Assembly (NCBI GenBank): GCA_022705365.1
Contig: JAKJEP010000012.1
Location: 8,994 to 21,906 of the forward strand
Length of the DNA stretch: 12,913 bases
Source: Planctomycetota bacterium
GTDB lineage: Bacteria; Planctomycetota; Phycisphaerae; Sedimentisphaerales; SM23-30
Reading direction: 5' to 3'
Each line of letters opens with the position of its first letter. Position 1 is the stretch's first letter. The notes under the pieces were generated by a model, which saw nothing but the letters and a program-made list of their open reading frames with translations, was not told the DNA's origin and did not search any database. Positions 1 to 6,816 of the stretch are shown here, piece after piece. A program made the translations under genes and the position numbers.

Positions 1-379
1 CCTGGTAATCGAAATCCATGCCGAACAGGACGTCGAGGGAATCGATGTCCAGATTGCTGATGCCCAGGGTAAAGGGGGCCAGGTCCAGAATGAGGCGGTG
101 CTGCTCGTCGGCGGCCTCCAGGGAAGGCGGGTTGACGAACCCGCTGCAGATGCGGTCTCTTTCGATGGTGATCCAGCGATAGGAGCCGGATTCGCGGTCT
201 TCATCGAGGCAGAAATCGCCGGTTTCCCGCTGATAGAAGGTATTCATGGTGGGGAACTGGCGCTGAATCCGCTCGAAAAAATGCAATATGGTATCCCGCT
301 CGGTTGGCAGTTCCAACTCGGTATTGAGATTCATATTGGCATAAAAATCATCACATAAACTACTAAAAGATATGGACAT
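1..379 (-). CDS. Conserved-looking protein of unknown function, C-terminus cut by window edge
   Basis: An open frame enters from the left edge and starts with ATG at 379; 126 codons are visible. The protein begins MSISFSSLCDDFYANMNLN and is mostly hydrophilic and acidic, without a signal peptide or membrane segment. It is not covered by any competing gene. An AAAGGA ribosome binding site precedes the ATG by about 9 nt, and a good promoter (431-460) lies upstream with a leader of about 45 nt, so a real gene is well supported. The region is rich in F, Y, D and E (for example LHFFERIQRQFP near residues 32-43), giving a mixed alpha/beta look. I recognise no domain and assign no function. The gene lies downstream of uppP on the same strand but has its own promoter. 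Confidence 0.72.
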   Translation of the reverse strand, partial: MSISFSSLCDDFYANMNLNTELELPTERDTILHFFERIQRQFPTMNTFYQRETGDFCLDEDRESGSYRWITIERDRICSGFVNPPSLEAADEQHRLILDLAPFTLGISNLDIDSLDVLFGMDFDYQ

Positions 380-430
380 ACGGCCAAATCCTTTTCTTTT
401 ATAAAACATACATAATTATGGACTATGTAA

Positions 431-460
431 ATTATACCCAATTTGCCGGCTGGGAAGCAA
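431..460 (-). promoter_or_regulatory. Sigma70-type promoter for the partial unknown gene
   Basis: On the minus strand TTGCTT (455-460) and a perfect TATAAT (431-436) are separated by 18 nt. Transcription would start near 424 and give a leader of about 45 nt before the ATG at 379. Confidence 0.6.
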
Positions 461-487
461 GAAAATTGTCCCTGTTGGTCTCAGCGA

Positions 488-516
488 ACCGGTGGGCCTG
501 TCCCGTGGTAACCGGT
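488..516. repeat. Short inverted repeat between uppP and the unknown gene
   Basis: Two copies of the self-complementary hexamer ACCGGT (488-493 and 511-516) flank a smaller GGG/CCC pair, so the stretch can fold as an interrupted hairpin about 28 bp upstream of the -35 box of the unknown gene. Just beyond it, GTATCGGTAA (515-524) is repeated with one change as GTATCGATAA (541-550). These may be protein-binding sites, but each is short enough to be chance. Confidence 0.25.
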
Positions 517-593
517 ATCGGTAATTTTGACAAAACATCAGTATCGATAAGGAGTTAAGATCTTCAGTATGGTTATTAAAAGGTTATGATTTG

Positions 594-611
594 AAAAAAG
601 TTGCCTCAACT
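594..611 (-). terminator. Weak intrinsic terminator at the end of uppP
   Basis: On the minus strand AGTTG, a 3-nt loop and CAACT are followed by a run of six T (including the last T of the stem). The hairpin overlaps the uppP stop codon. The stem is only 5 bp, so the call rests mainly on the T run and the position at the end of the operon. Confidence 0.4.
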
Positions 612-1445
612 AAAATAGAGCACGATTAGCGTTATCAATCCGATCAGATAACAGTAGAAAGCGAAATACCGGAATCTGGCTTTTCGCAGGAACCAGATCA
701 AAAGCGCGAGGGCGAACCAGCCGACCACGGCACTGACAATGGTTCCGGTCAGAATCGGACCCCAGGCCAAACCGTCCAGGGGAAGCCGGACTACATCGGC
801 CAGGTGGATGAAGGTGGCACCCAGGATGGCCGGTACCCCAATGAGAAAGCTGAACTCCCCCGCCCACCGGCGATGAAGCCCCAGCAGCAGGGCTGCGCAG
901 ATAGTGGCTCCGCTACGGGAAATGCCGGGAAACAAGGCCACTCCCTGGGCCAGCCCCACCACGATAGCCGCGGCCAGCCCGAATTGACGCAGGCCCCGCC
1001 GGGTATGTTTGCGAAAGTCCGTCAGCAGCAGAAAGGTCCCGGTAATCAGCCAGCAGATGGCCACAACGGAGGGTTTTTCAAAACCGCTTTCTACTGCATT
1101 ACCGAACAGAACATAAAAAAGGCCTGTTATCAGAATGGCCACCGCCGCCAGGACACTGAAGCGGATACTGGCCGAACGATAAAACATGCCGGCCGGATCC
1201 CGGAGTGCCGGCAGAAGATTGTGGGACAAATCCCCGAAATATCGTTTCAGGCTTTGGCGGTAAAATACCAGAACCGCCGCCACCGTACCCAGATGCAGCA
1301 TCAGGTCAAAGAGGATCATTTCGCGGCTTTCGGGCTGCAAATCAAAGATATGTTCCAGAATCACCAGATGGCCGGAGCTGGATACCGGCAGAAACTCGGT
1401 TAATCCCTGGAGAATCCCCAATAATATTGCCTGTAGGTATCCCAC
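606..1445 (-). CDS. uppP: Undecaprenyl-diphosphatase (UppP/BacA)
   Basis: A 279-residue integral membrane protein that dephosphorylates undecaprenyl diphosphate to the monophosphate carrier lipid used in peptidoglycan and other envelope polymer synthesis. The family's two signatures are present: an N-terminal QGLTEFLPVSSSGHL (Q13, E17, S22-S24, H26), matching the (E/Q)xxxE motif in its Q form, and LFPGISRSGAT around residues 171-180 with R177. Several long hydrophobic segments fit the multi-spanning fold, and the length is normal. The start is GTG at 1443-1445, directly after the TAA stop of pgpA (TAAGTG), so translation is probably coupled. It is the last gene of top6B-pgpA-uppP. Overexpression in this family gives bacitracin resistance; nothing here suggests a special resistance role. 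Confidence 0.95.
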   Translation of the reverse strand: MGYLQAILLGILQGLTEFLPVSSSGHLVILEHIFDLQPESREMILFDLMLHLGTVAAVLVFYRQSLKRYFGDLSHNLLPALRDPAGMFYRSASIRFSVLAAVAILITGLFYVLFGNAVESGFEKPSVVAICWLITGTFLLLTDFRKHTRRGLRQFGLAAAIVVGLAQGVALFPGISRSGATICAALLLGLHRRWAGEFSFLIGVPAILGATFIHLADVVRLPLDGLAWGPILTGTIVSAVVGWFALALLIWFLRKARFRYFAFYCYLIGLITLIVLYFS

Positions 1446-1940
1446 TTATGTATATAACTCCGAGAACAACCCCAGATGATAACAGATTTGCAAAACGACG
1501 CCCGCATAAATACCGGCCATGATATCATCCAGGAGGACGCCCCAGGCGCCTTTGACTTTTTCCAGTTGCCGGACGGGCGGGGGTTTGAGGATATCAAAAA
1601 ACCGAAACAGGATAAAGCCCGCCAATGTAATCGTGATTTTTTCCGCGGTTCCATTCGTAAACGACCACAGCCATAAATAAGTAACTGCCTGGCCGCATTG
1701 TTCGTCGCTGACGATCATGCTGGGGTCTTGGCCATATTGGGCGATGGCCCGGTCGCCAAAGAGGACCGTGACCACGGCGCCGTGGATGGCTACGGCCAGC
1801 AGCACCAGCAGCAGAGGAAGGGGGCCGGTTCCCAGCAGCAGCAGAAGGAGAAAGAGGACGGTTACCACAGCAGAGCCGCAGGTGCCCGGAATCAAGGGTG
1901 AGAACCCGGCACCAAAAACTGAAAGCCAGAGTTTATACAT
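1446..1940 (-). CDS. pgpA: Phosphatidylglycerophosphatase A
   Basis: A 164-residue membrane enzyme that removes phosphate from phosphatidylglycerophosphate to make phosphatidylglycerol. The family motifs appear in order: GAGFSPLIPGTCGS (residues 10-23), DPSMIVSDEQCGQ (72-84, with the acidic D79-E80), and FRFFDILKPPP (112-122) followed by GAWGVLLDDIMAGIYAG (131-147, with D138-D139). Hydrophobic stretches at about 24-60, 104-114 and 140-155 fit a small multi-spanning protein. Length is typical. ATG lies at 1938-1940, only 2 nt after the top6B stop, and a GGAG sits about 12 nt upstream inside the end of top6B. Its TAA abuts the uppP start. Pairing with uppP makes a small envelope-lipid phosphatase module. 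Confidence 0.95.
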   Translation of the reverse strand: MYKLWLSVFGAGFSPLIPGTCGSAVVTVLFLLLLLLGTGPLPLLLVLLAVAIHGAVVTVLFGDRAIAQYGQDPSMIVSDEQCGQAVTYLWLWSFTNGTAEKITITLAGFILFRFFDILKPPPVRQLEKVKGAWGVLLDDIMAGIYAGVVLQICYHLGLFSELYT

Positions 1941-1942
1941 AC

Positions 1943-3793
1943 TCAGGATTTACTCCGGCTTTGTTCGAGTACCACTTCCAGATTGGATAAAACGCTTTGC
2001 ACCTGGCTGTCTTTCAGGGTGAGGATGTCCTTGAGGGCTTCGCCGATGGCGGGCAGGTATTTGGTGATATAACTGCGTTTGAGGGCTTCGTCCCGCTGGC
2101 GTTTGACGCCGCGGAGGAAGCGGCCCAGCCCCCGTCCGCAATCGGAGATGGCCAGTTTGATTTCCTTGATGATTTCGGGATAGTGGGCCACGGCTTCTTT
2201 GCTTTCGGAGGTAAAGGGGACCCAGACGGAGGCGATATGGACGATGACGGTCACGGGTCCGGCCGGCAGGGCGCCGCGGCTCTGCGAGAGGCCGTAGAGC
2301 CTCCAGTTGGTCTGCATGATGGACTTGAAAATGGCACAGGCCGACTGCTGGTAGAGCAGGGGAACGCGGTTGGCAAAGCGGAGAACCCGCATCAGTTCCT
2401 GTTCGCCGTTTGGGGAGCCGTTTTTGGCGGTATCGCTGTCTTCATCATCGGTGTCGCCGACCCCGGTTCCACCATAAGCCAGGGCCACTTCAATTTGGAA
2501 GGGATTGCCGCGATAGACAGCCGGCGGGCGGGTACAGGAGGTGTAGAAATCGGCGGTTACAACCTGCTGAAGACCTTTGAGCAGTTCCGCCTGGCCGATG
2601 GGAACCACGCAACTGGTGCTGGGGGCCATGATTTTGGTTTCATTGATGGTCTGATACAGCTTTTCGGCTTCCGCGTGGGTAAGGGTGTGGGGGTTCTGGC
2701 GGGCGGAGAGTTTGGCTTTTTTCAAGATTTCCTGGCTGACCCGTTCGCTGATGCGGGAAAACTCCTCCTGTAAAAATGAGGCCATTGTTTTATGCTGGGA
2801 GTCCTTGGCCATTTTCAGCAAGATGCCCAGTTCGACCCCGTAGGGATGCGGCTTGACGGCTTTGGGGACTTCCACCACCTCCTGGACGGAGCGGGCAAAA
2901 AACCGTTCCTGGCCGTCGGGCATCAGATAGCGGATTTGGGCGTGGGGATTGGTGATGGCAGTCTGCATGAGATATTCATCGACGCTCTGGCGGCCCTTCT
3001 GATAGCGGGCCTGGAGTTCGATTTCGACGCGGGTGCCGCTGCGCACCGGCCAATCGACGGGTGCTTCCACAATCACTTCGGGGCGGTTTTTCTTGGTGTT
3101 AATCTGGAGTTCATAATGGTTGGCCTGGCTTTTCGGGCCGGTTTTGCTGTCGATTTTTACACTTTTGCCGGTGGTTAACAGGCCATACATACCGGCGGCG
3201 GAGATGCCGATGCCCTGCTGGCCGCGGGCCATGCGCAGGGTGTGAAACTTGCTGCCATAGAGAAGCCGTCCGAAGATATTGGGGATCTGGCTTTTGACAA
3301 TGCCAGGCCCGTTATCCTGGACCCAGACACAAAAGCGGTCCTCGCCGGTCTGTTTGATGCCGACTTCGATATCGGGCAGTATCTGGGCTTCCTCGCAGGC
3401 ATCCAGGGAGTTGTCCACCGCCTCTTTGATGGCGGTCAACAGGGCCTTGCGGGGGTTGTCGAAACCCAGCAGGTGGCGGTTTTTGGCGAAAAATTCGCTG
3501 ATACTGATTTCCTGCTGGCGGGAGGCCATATCTTTGGCCTTGGCCTCGATTTGATCATCGGCAATCTGTTGGGTTTTCCGGCGGGAGCGAGGGGCAGACT
3601 CCTTTGGCTCATTCTTGCTATCTTCATCTTCCGGCTCTTTTTTGACAGCCGGTTTTGCCGTTTCCTTTTTCACCGACCCGGCTGGTTTTTTGGGGTGTTG
3701 AGCCTTCTGTTCCATCACCGCAACCGCCGCCTCCGACACACCAAAGGCAAAATCCAGTTGTCCTTCCACTTTCGTTGACTTTTTATGTGCCAT
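1943..3793 (-). CDS. top6B: DNA topoisomerase VI subunit B
   Basis: ATPase subunit of a type IIB topoisomerase, which with the A subunit passes one DNA duplex through another. In the 616 residues: a charged K/E/P-rich tail (about 28-95); the GHKL ATPase with EAVDNSLDA (124-132), DNGPGI (160-165) and GQQGIGISAAG (191-201); an H2TH-like helical region (about 330-410); and a transducer domain with LRFANRVPLLY (471-481) and VHIASVWVPFTSESKEAVA (518-536). The sequence type resembles euryarchaeal Top6B. Oddities: the KGRR loop reads KGRQ (266-269), the WKxY motif reads WRLY (497-500), and an acidic insert (about 445-466) interrupts the transducer. ATG at 3793 has GAGG 8 nt upstream and a promoter at 3842-3870. 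No A subunit is visible in the window. Confidence 0.94.
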   Translation of the reverse strand: MAHKKSTKVEGQLDFAFGVSEAAVAVMEQKAQHPKKPAGSVKKETAKPAVKKEPEDEDSKNEPKESAPRSRRKTQQIADDQIEAKAKDMASRQQEISISEFFAKNRHLLGFDNPRKALLTAIKEAVDNSLDACEEAQILPDIEVGIKQTGEDRFCVWVQDNGPGIVKSQIPNIFGRLLYGSKFHTLRMARGQQGIGISAAGMYGLLTTGKSVKIDSKTGPKSQANHYELQINTKKNRPEVIVEAPVDWPVRSGTRVEIELQARYQKGRQSVDEYLMQTAITNPHAQIRYLMPDGQERFFARSVQEVVEVPKAVKPHPYGVELGILLKMAKDSQHKTMASFLQEEFSRISERVSQEILKKAKLSARQNPHTLTHAEAEKLYQTINETKIMAPSTSCVVPIGQAELLKGLQQVVTADFYTSCTRPPAVYRGNPFQIEVALAYGGTGVGDTDDEDSDTAKNGSPNGEQELMRVLRFANRVPLLYQQSACAIFKSIMQTNWRLYGLSQSRGALPAGPVTVIVHIASVWVPFTSESKEAVAHYPEIIKEIKLAISDCGRGLGRFLRGVKRQRDEALKRSYITKYLPAIGEALKDILTLKDSQVQSVLSNLEVVLEQSRSKS

Positions 3794-3841
3794 CCTGGCA
3801 ACCTCACATTTTCCTAGGGATACCTATCTGTTAAAATAGGG

Positions 3842-3870
3842 ATAATACAACCAGCCGGGATAGTACTCAA
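3842..3870 (-). promoter_or_regulatory. Sigma70-type promoter of top6B-pgpA-uppP
   Basis: On the minus strand TTGAGT (3865-3870) and TATTAT (3842-3847) stand 17 nt apart, about 50 nt upstream of the top6B ATG and just downstream of the terminator at 3897-3937. The operon therefore appears to have its own promoter. Confidence 0.6.
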
Positions 3871-3896
3871 GGAAAAACTATAGGCGGTTTCGTCAT

Positions 3897-3937
3897 AAAA
3901 AACCCCACGGTTTTTCCAAGGGAGAAACCATGGGGTT
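3897..3937 (-). terminator. Strong intrinsic terminator behind the transporter gene
   Basis: On the minus strand AACCCCATGGTTT (3925-3937) pairs with AAACCGTGGGGTT (3901-3913) over 13 bp with one G-U pair and an 11-nt loop. Six T follow the stem base in transcript direction. It separates the transporter and its downstream repeat copy from the top6B promoter. Confidence 0.85.
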
Positions 3938-3973
3938 ACAAATTCCCAAAAGAAAAGATCAGGCCGGGATTAT

Positions 3974-4066
3974 TTCTGACGGAACCGTCAAAAGTCGATA
4001 TTGACATCCAAAAAGGACACTGGCTCCCCCATAACCAGGGATCGAAGAGCTTTTGACGCTGGCGTC
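3974..4066 (-). repeat. Structured 93-nt repeat, copy B (behind the transporter)
   Basis: Read on the minus strand, this segment matches 11363-11455 at about 77 of 93 positions with no gap (hand alignment). CGTCAAAAG at the 5' side (4050-4058) pairs perfectly with CTTTTGACG at the 3' side (3986-3994), then a 4-nt bulge and TCGAT (4041-4045) with ATCGA (3995-3999). Inside, CCC and GGG replace the CTC and GAG of copy A, a compensatory change. The element starts 2 nt inside the transporter stop codon and is followed, 36 nt on, by the terminator. I see no promoter of its own, so it is probably part of the transporter's 3' UTR. Confidence 0.75.
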
Positions 4067-4685
4067 ATTTCTTGACGATTCCCAGCGGCAAGACCGTCTT
4101 GCCATACACTTCGTTCAGCACCTGTGCAAAACCGGTGTACATCGCCGAAAGGCCGCAGATAATCCCTTCATAACCGGTGAAAGTTTTAAGAGCCGGATTT
4201 CCGGTAGCATCACCAGCCGCCAGCAGGAAGAAAAGGACCGTCAATGTAAAAAAGACTACTTGTAAAGCCACGCTTAAGCGGAGCGTCCCGAAAAACAAGA
4301 CGCCGGTAAAAATCCCCCACATGATGAGGTAGGCGATCATTCCCTTTGTCGAGGTTTTGACTGCCAAACCTGCCTCCGGCAGTACCAACAGCACCACCAG
4401 TGACCACCAGAACAAACCATACGAAGTAAATGCCAGTGTTCCAAAGGTATTTTTCTTTTTCCACTCCATGATCCCCACGATGACTTGTGCCAGACCGCCA
4501 TAACACAGGCCCATGGCCAGGATCATGGATCCCAGCTCGTAAATACCTGCGTTATGCAGATTTAAAAGCACGGTGGTCATGCCAAATCCCATAAGGCCCA
4601 GGGGTGCGGGATTCGCCGTCGTATCCTTGATTTCCACCGTGTTTCCATCACATTTCACCTTAGAATCGACATTCGATTCACCCAT
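4065..4685 (-). CDS. GPR1/FUN34/YaaH (SatP) family acetate/succinate transporter
   Basis: A 206-residue inner-membrane protein of the acetate-succinate uptake family. After a hydrophilic N-terminus of about 28 residues comes the family signature NPAPLGLMGFGMTTVLLNLHN (about 27-47), followed by six hydrophobic segments; the second half holds YGLFWWSLVVLL and the final GYEGIICGLSAMYTGFAQVLNEVYGK. Family members act as channels or proton-linked carriers for small carboxylates; the substrate here is inferred. Start: the frame is open further upstream, but ATG at 4685 has an excellent AAAGGAGC ribosome binding site 7 nt before it, and the upstream residues are not family-like. It lies 281 nt behind serA on the same strand. 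Its stop codon overlaps repeat copy B and a strong terminator follows. Confidence 0.92.
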   Translation of the reverse strand: MGESNVDSKVKCDGNTVEIKDTTANPAPLGLMGFGMTTVLLNLHNAGIYELGSMILAMGLCYGGLAQVIVGIMEWKKKNTFGTLAFTSYGLFWWSLVVLLVLPEAGLAVKTSTKGMIAYLIMWGIFTGVLFFGTLRLSVALQVVFFTLTVLFFLLAAGDATGNPALKTFTGYEGIICGLSAMYTGFAQVLNEVYGKTVLPLGIVKK

Positions 4686-4800
4686 AATTTGCTCCTTTCC
4701 TGTTACCAATAAAACCTGACTAGAACTAAAACGGAATACGTTCACAGACCCAATATACACATATACAACCTGGGATTTTATAAGTATCTTTTTAACAAGT

Positions 4801-4822
4801 AGTTACAAAATACCCAGTTACA
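4801..4822 (-). promoter_or_regulatory. Tandem heptamer upstream of the transporter, possible operator
   Basis: The heptamer AGTTACA occurs at 4801-4807 and 4816-4822, a direct repeat with a 15-nt period (TGTAACT on the transporter's strand), about 115-140 nt upstream of the ATG at 4685. An A/T-rich stretch with TATAAA follows towards the gene, but no convincing -35 box fits it. A regulator site is possible; the repeat is short. Confidence 0.22.
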
Positions 4823-4825
4823 GCA

Positions 4826-4946
4826 TAGCCGCTAAACACCTGACGAAAAGGGTGGGGAACACCCATTTCACCGCCGGCGTTTTAAGCGCCTACCTGTTGG
4901 TAATATAGTGATAATAAAGAACATGAGACGTAACGTTTAGCCGCTA
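4826..4946. repeat. 12-bp inverted repeats flanking a 97-bp segment between serA and the transporter
   Basis: TAGCCGCTAAAC (4826-4837) and GTTTAGCCGCTA (4935-4946) are inverted copies with one central mismatch, enclosing most of the serA-transporter gap. Inside are a GGCG/CGCC hairpin and the GGGTG/CACCC hairpin at 4850-4864. The unit could be a small MITE-like element or a structured 3' region of serA. Confidence 0.4.
4846..4864 (-). terminator. Possible weak terminator after serA
   Basis: On the minus strand GGGTG, a 5-nt loop and CACCC are followed by four T, about 100 nt after the serA stop. The stem is short and the T run brief, so termination here is uncertain. Confidence 0.3.
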
Positions 4947-4966
4947 GGTCCATGCAATTGATTTAG

Positions 4967-6568
4967 TTAATGGCTGCCATTGGGCAGTTCACAAATATAG
5001 ACTTGTTTGACAAAGTCCTGTTTTTTGAACTCTTCAATGGCCTTTTCGTCCGGAGCGGCATCCATGCTGATGGCCAGGATAGCCCGGTTCTGATCTTTGA
5101 CACGACCGACGCCCATGGTGCCGATATTGATCTTGTGCTTACCGCAGATGGTACCTACGGCACCGATGACGCCGGGGCGGTCATTATTAAAGATAATCAT
5201 GATAGGCCCTTCCGGCGACATTTCCAGCGAAAAATCGTCAATACCGATAATACGCGGGATATTTTGCCCGATGATGGTTCCGGTAACTTTGCGGTCAGCC
5301 TGATCCGTTACCAACCGGGCGGACATGACACTGGAGAAATCCTCCGGAGCGGGATTTTTGACCTCATCAATGCTGATACCCCGCTGTTTGGCCAGGACGG
5401 GAACGTTGACAATATTTAAGGGTTCTTCAAAGTGTTTCTTTAGCAGGCCGATACTGAAGCTGGTGGTGACGGCGGCGGTATCGACGGTAGCGATTTCGCC
5501 CCGGTAGCTGACTTCCACTTTTTTGATGACACCGGGGGTGATGCTGCTGATGACCATCCCCAGCCGTTCAGCCAGAACACGGTATTTCCTGACGATTTCG
5601 GGCAGGGTTTTATCCAGACCCGGCACATTGACGGCATTGCGGACCTGGGTGCCGCGCAGGGCTTCCACCAGTTCCTGGGCGGCGTCAAGCGCCACCTCCA
5701 CCTGAGCCTCATCGGTACTGGCGCCTAGATGCGGAGTAACGATGCAGTTTTCCAGTTTTTCAAAACCACGGTTTTCCGGCGGTTCCTTGGCAAAGACGTC
5801 GAGGGCGGCGCCGGCGATTTTCTTTTGGGCCAGGGCGGCGTATAAATCGTCTTCGTTGATGACCGGGCCGCGGGCTACATTGATAATCCGGGCGGTCGGC
5901 TTCATTAAACCGATCAACTCCGCATTGATCATGCCGCGGGTTTGATCGGTAACGGGCACATGTAACGTCAGATAATCACAGCGTTTACAAACTTCCTTCA
6001 GATCCGCGACCATCTCAATTCCAATCTGAGCGGCGGATTCCGGAATCGCGATGGGATCGTAGCCGATGACTTTCATTTTCAGGCCCAGCGCCCGGCGGGC
6101 GACCGCCATACCGATTCGCCCTAAGCCGACGATTCCGAGGGTTTTTCCATTTAGCTGGGTCCCCTGAAACGACTTGCGGTCCCATTTGCCGCCTTTGAGG
6201 CTGTTACAAGCCGGGACTACATACCGCGACAGGGCCATCATCAGGGCAATGGTGTGTTCGGCGGCACTGATGGTGTTGCCGTCGGGGGTATTCATGACCA
6301 TGACCCCCTTCTTGGTGGCCACCGGTACATCCACATTATCCACCCCTACCCCGGCCCGGGCGATCCCGCGCAATTTTCCGCACTTTTCCAAAACCTTGGC
6401 AGTAACCTGCGTACCGCTGCGAATGATCAAACCGTCGTAATCGCCGATGATCGATACCAGTTCATCCTCACTAATGCCGGTTTTAACGGCGACTTCCACA
6501 TCATCCATGCTTTTTAACAGATCAAGCCCTTCCTGAGCCAGCTTATCCGTGACCAAGATTTTGTACAT
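4967..6568 (-). CDS. serA: D-3-phosphoglycerate dehydrogenase
   Basis: NAD-dependent oxidation of 3-phosphoglycerate to 3-phosphohydroxypyruvate, the first step of serine synthesis, in the cytoplasm. The 533-residue protein is the long bacterial form. In order: substrate-binding region with RSGTQVTAKVL and RAGVGVDNVD (about 50-80); Rossmann fold with GLGRIG (148-153) and D171; catalytic R233 (NVARGP), E262 (AKEPPEN) and H280 (TPHLGAS); an allosteric substrate-binding domain (about 315-450); and a C-terminal ACT domain (about 455-527), which in this family senses serine. A TTG two codons upstream could also open the frame, but ATG at 6568 has AAAGGA 7 nt before it and fits better. It is divergent from alr, with its own promoter at 6644-6672. 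Confidence 0.97.
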   Translation of the reverse strand: MYKILVTDKLAQEGLDLLKSMDDVEVAVKTGISEDELVSIIGDYDGLIIRSGTQVTAKVLEKCGKLRGIARAGVGVDNVDVPVATKKGVMVMNTPDGNTISAAEHTIALMMALSRYVVPACNSLKGGKWDRKSFQGTQLNGKTLGIVGLGRIGMAVARRALGLKMKVIGYDPIAIPESAAQIGIEMVADLKEVCKRCDYLTLHVPVTDQTRGMINAELIGLMKPTARIINVARGPVINEDDLYAALAQKKIAGAALDVFAKEPPENRGFEKLENCIVTPHLGASTDEAQVEVALDAAQELVEALRGTQVRNAVNVPGLDKTLPEIVRKYRVLAERLGMVISSITPGVIKKVEVSYRGEIATVDTAAVTTSFSIGLLKKHFEEPLNIVNVPVLAKQRGISIDEVKNPAPEDFSSVMSARLVTDQADRKVTGTIIGQNIPRIIGIDDFSLEMSPEGPIMIIFNNDRPGVIGAVGTICGKHKINIGTMGVGRVKDQNRAILAISMDAAPDEKAIEEFKKQDFVKQVYICELPNGSH

Positions 6569-6643
6569 AGACAAATCCTTTCATTTGCCCGACTCGTAAA
6601 ACAAACACCATTTCGAGTTAAAATAAAACGATAAGAAAACAAA

Positions 6644-6672
6644 ATTATGATGGTTTGGAAACCGGCTGTCCA
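6644..6672 (-). promoter_or_regulatory. Sigma70-type promoter of serA
   Basis: On the minus strand TGGACA (6667-6672) and CATAAT (6644-6649) are 17 nt apart, each matching five of six consensus bases. The predicted leader is about 70 nt and holds a weak ACTCG/CGAGT hairpin (6592-6618). Confidence 0.65.
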
Positions 6673-6685
6673 GCATATTTTTTTC

Positions 6686-6714
6686 TTGACGAATAAATCC
6701 GGATAAATCATTCT
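6686..6714 (+). promoter_or_regulatory. Possible promoter of the alr-macro operon
   Basis: TTGACG (6686-6691) is a good -35 box; 17 nt later CATTCT (6709-6714) is only a three-of-six match to the -10 consensus. It is the best candidate in the serA-alr gap and lies back to back with the serA promoter. Confidence 0.3.
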
Positions 6715-6783
6715 GAAGACCGAAGGCAGCCGCGGGTTGCCAGCGTTTTAAATATTGATTTTACATGGAATAATGGAGAAGGA

Positions 6784-6806
6784 ATCCGGAAATAATTTTT
6801 CCGGAT
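6784..6806 (+). promoter_or_regulatory. 9-bp hairpin between the Shine-Dalgarno sequence and the alr start
   Basis: ATCCGGAAA (6784-6792) pairs with TTTCCGGAT (6798-6806) around a 5-nt loop. A purine-rich GGAGAAGGA (6775-6783) lies directly before the hairpin, and ATG at 6817 lies 10 nt after it. When folded, the hairpin would bring the ribosome binding site to normal distance. It also covers the alternative ATG at 6805. Confidence 0.5.
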
Positions 6807-6816
6807 GGAATACCTT

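Noticed and set aside
804..1403. Plus-strand open frame of 199 codons opposite uppP
   Set aside because: The product is Q/G/H-rich without domain character, and uppP on the other strand has its full family signatures.
1997..2773. Long plus-strand open frame of 258 codons opposite top6B
   Set aside because: The minus-strand frame carries complete topoisomerase VI B motifs; the plus-strand product is a low-information mirror (G, F, D rich) with no recognisable domain or ribosome binding site.
4067..4100. Own promoter for repeat copy B inside the end of the transporter gene
   Set aside because: TTGCCG has no -10 box at proper spacing; the position equivalent to the TATAAT of copy A reads AAGAAA, so promoter-driven transcription of copy B is not supported.
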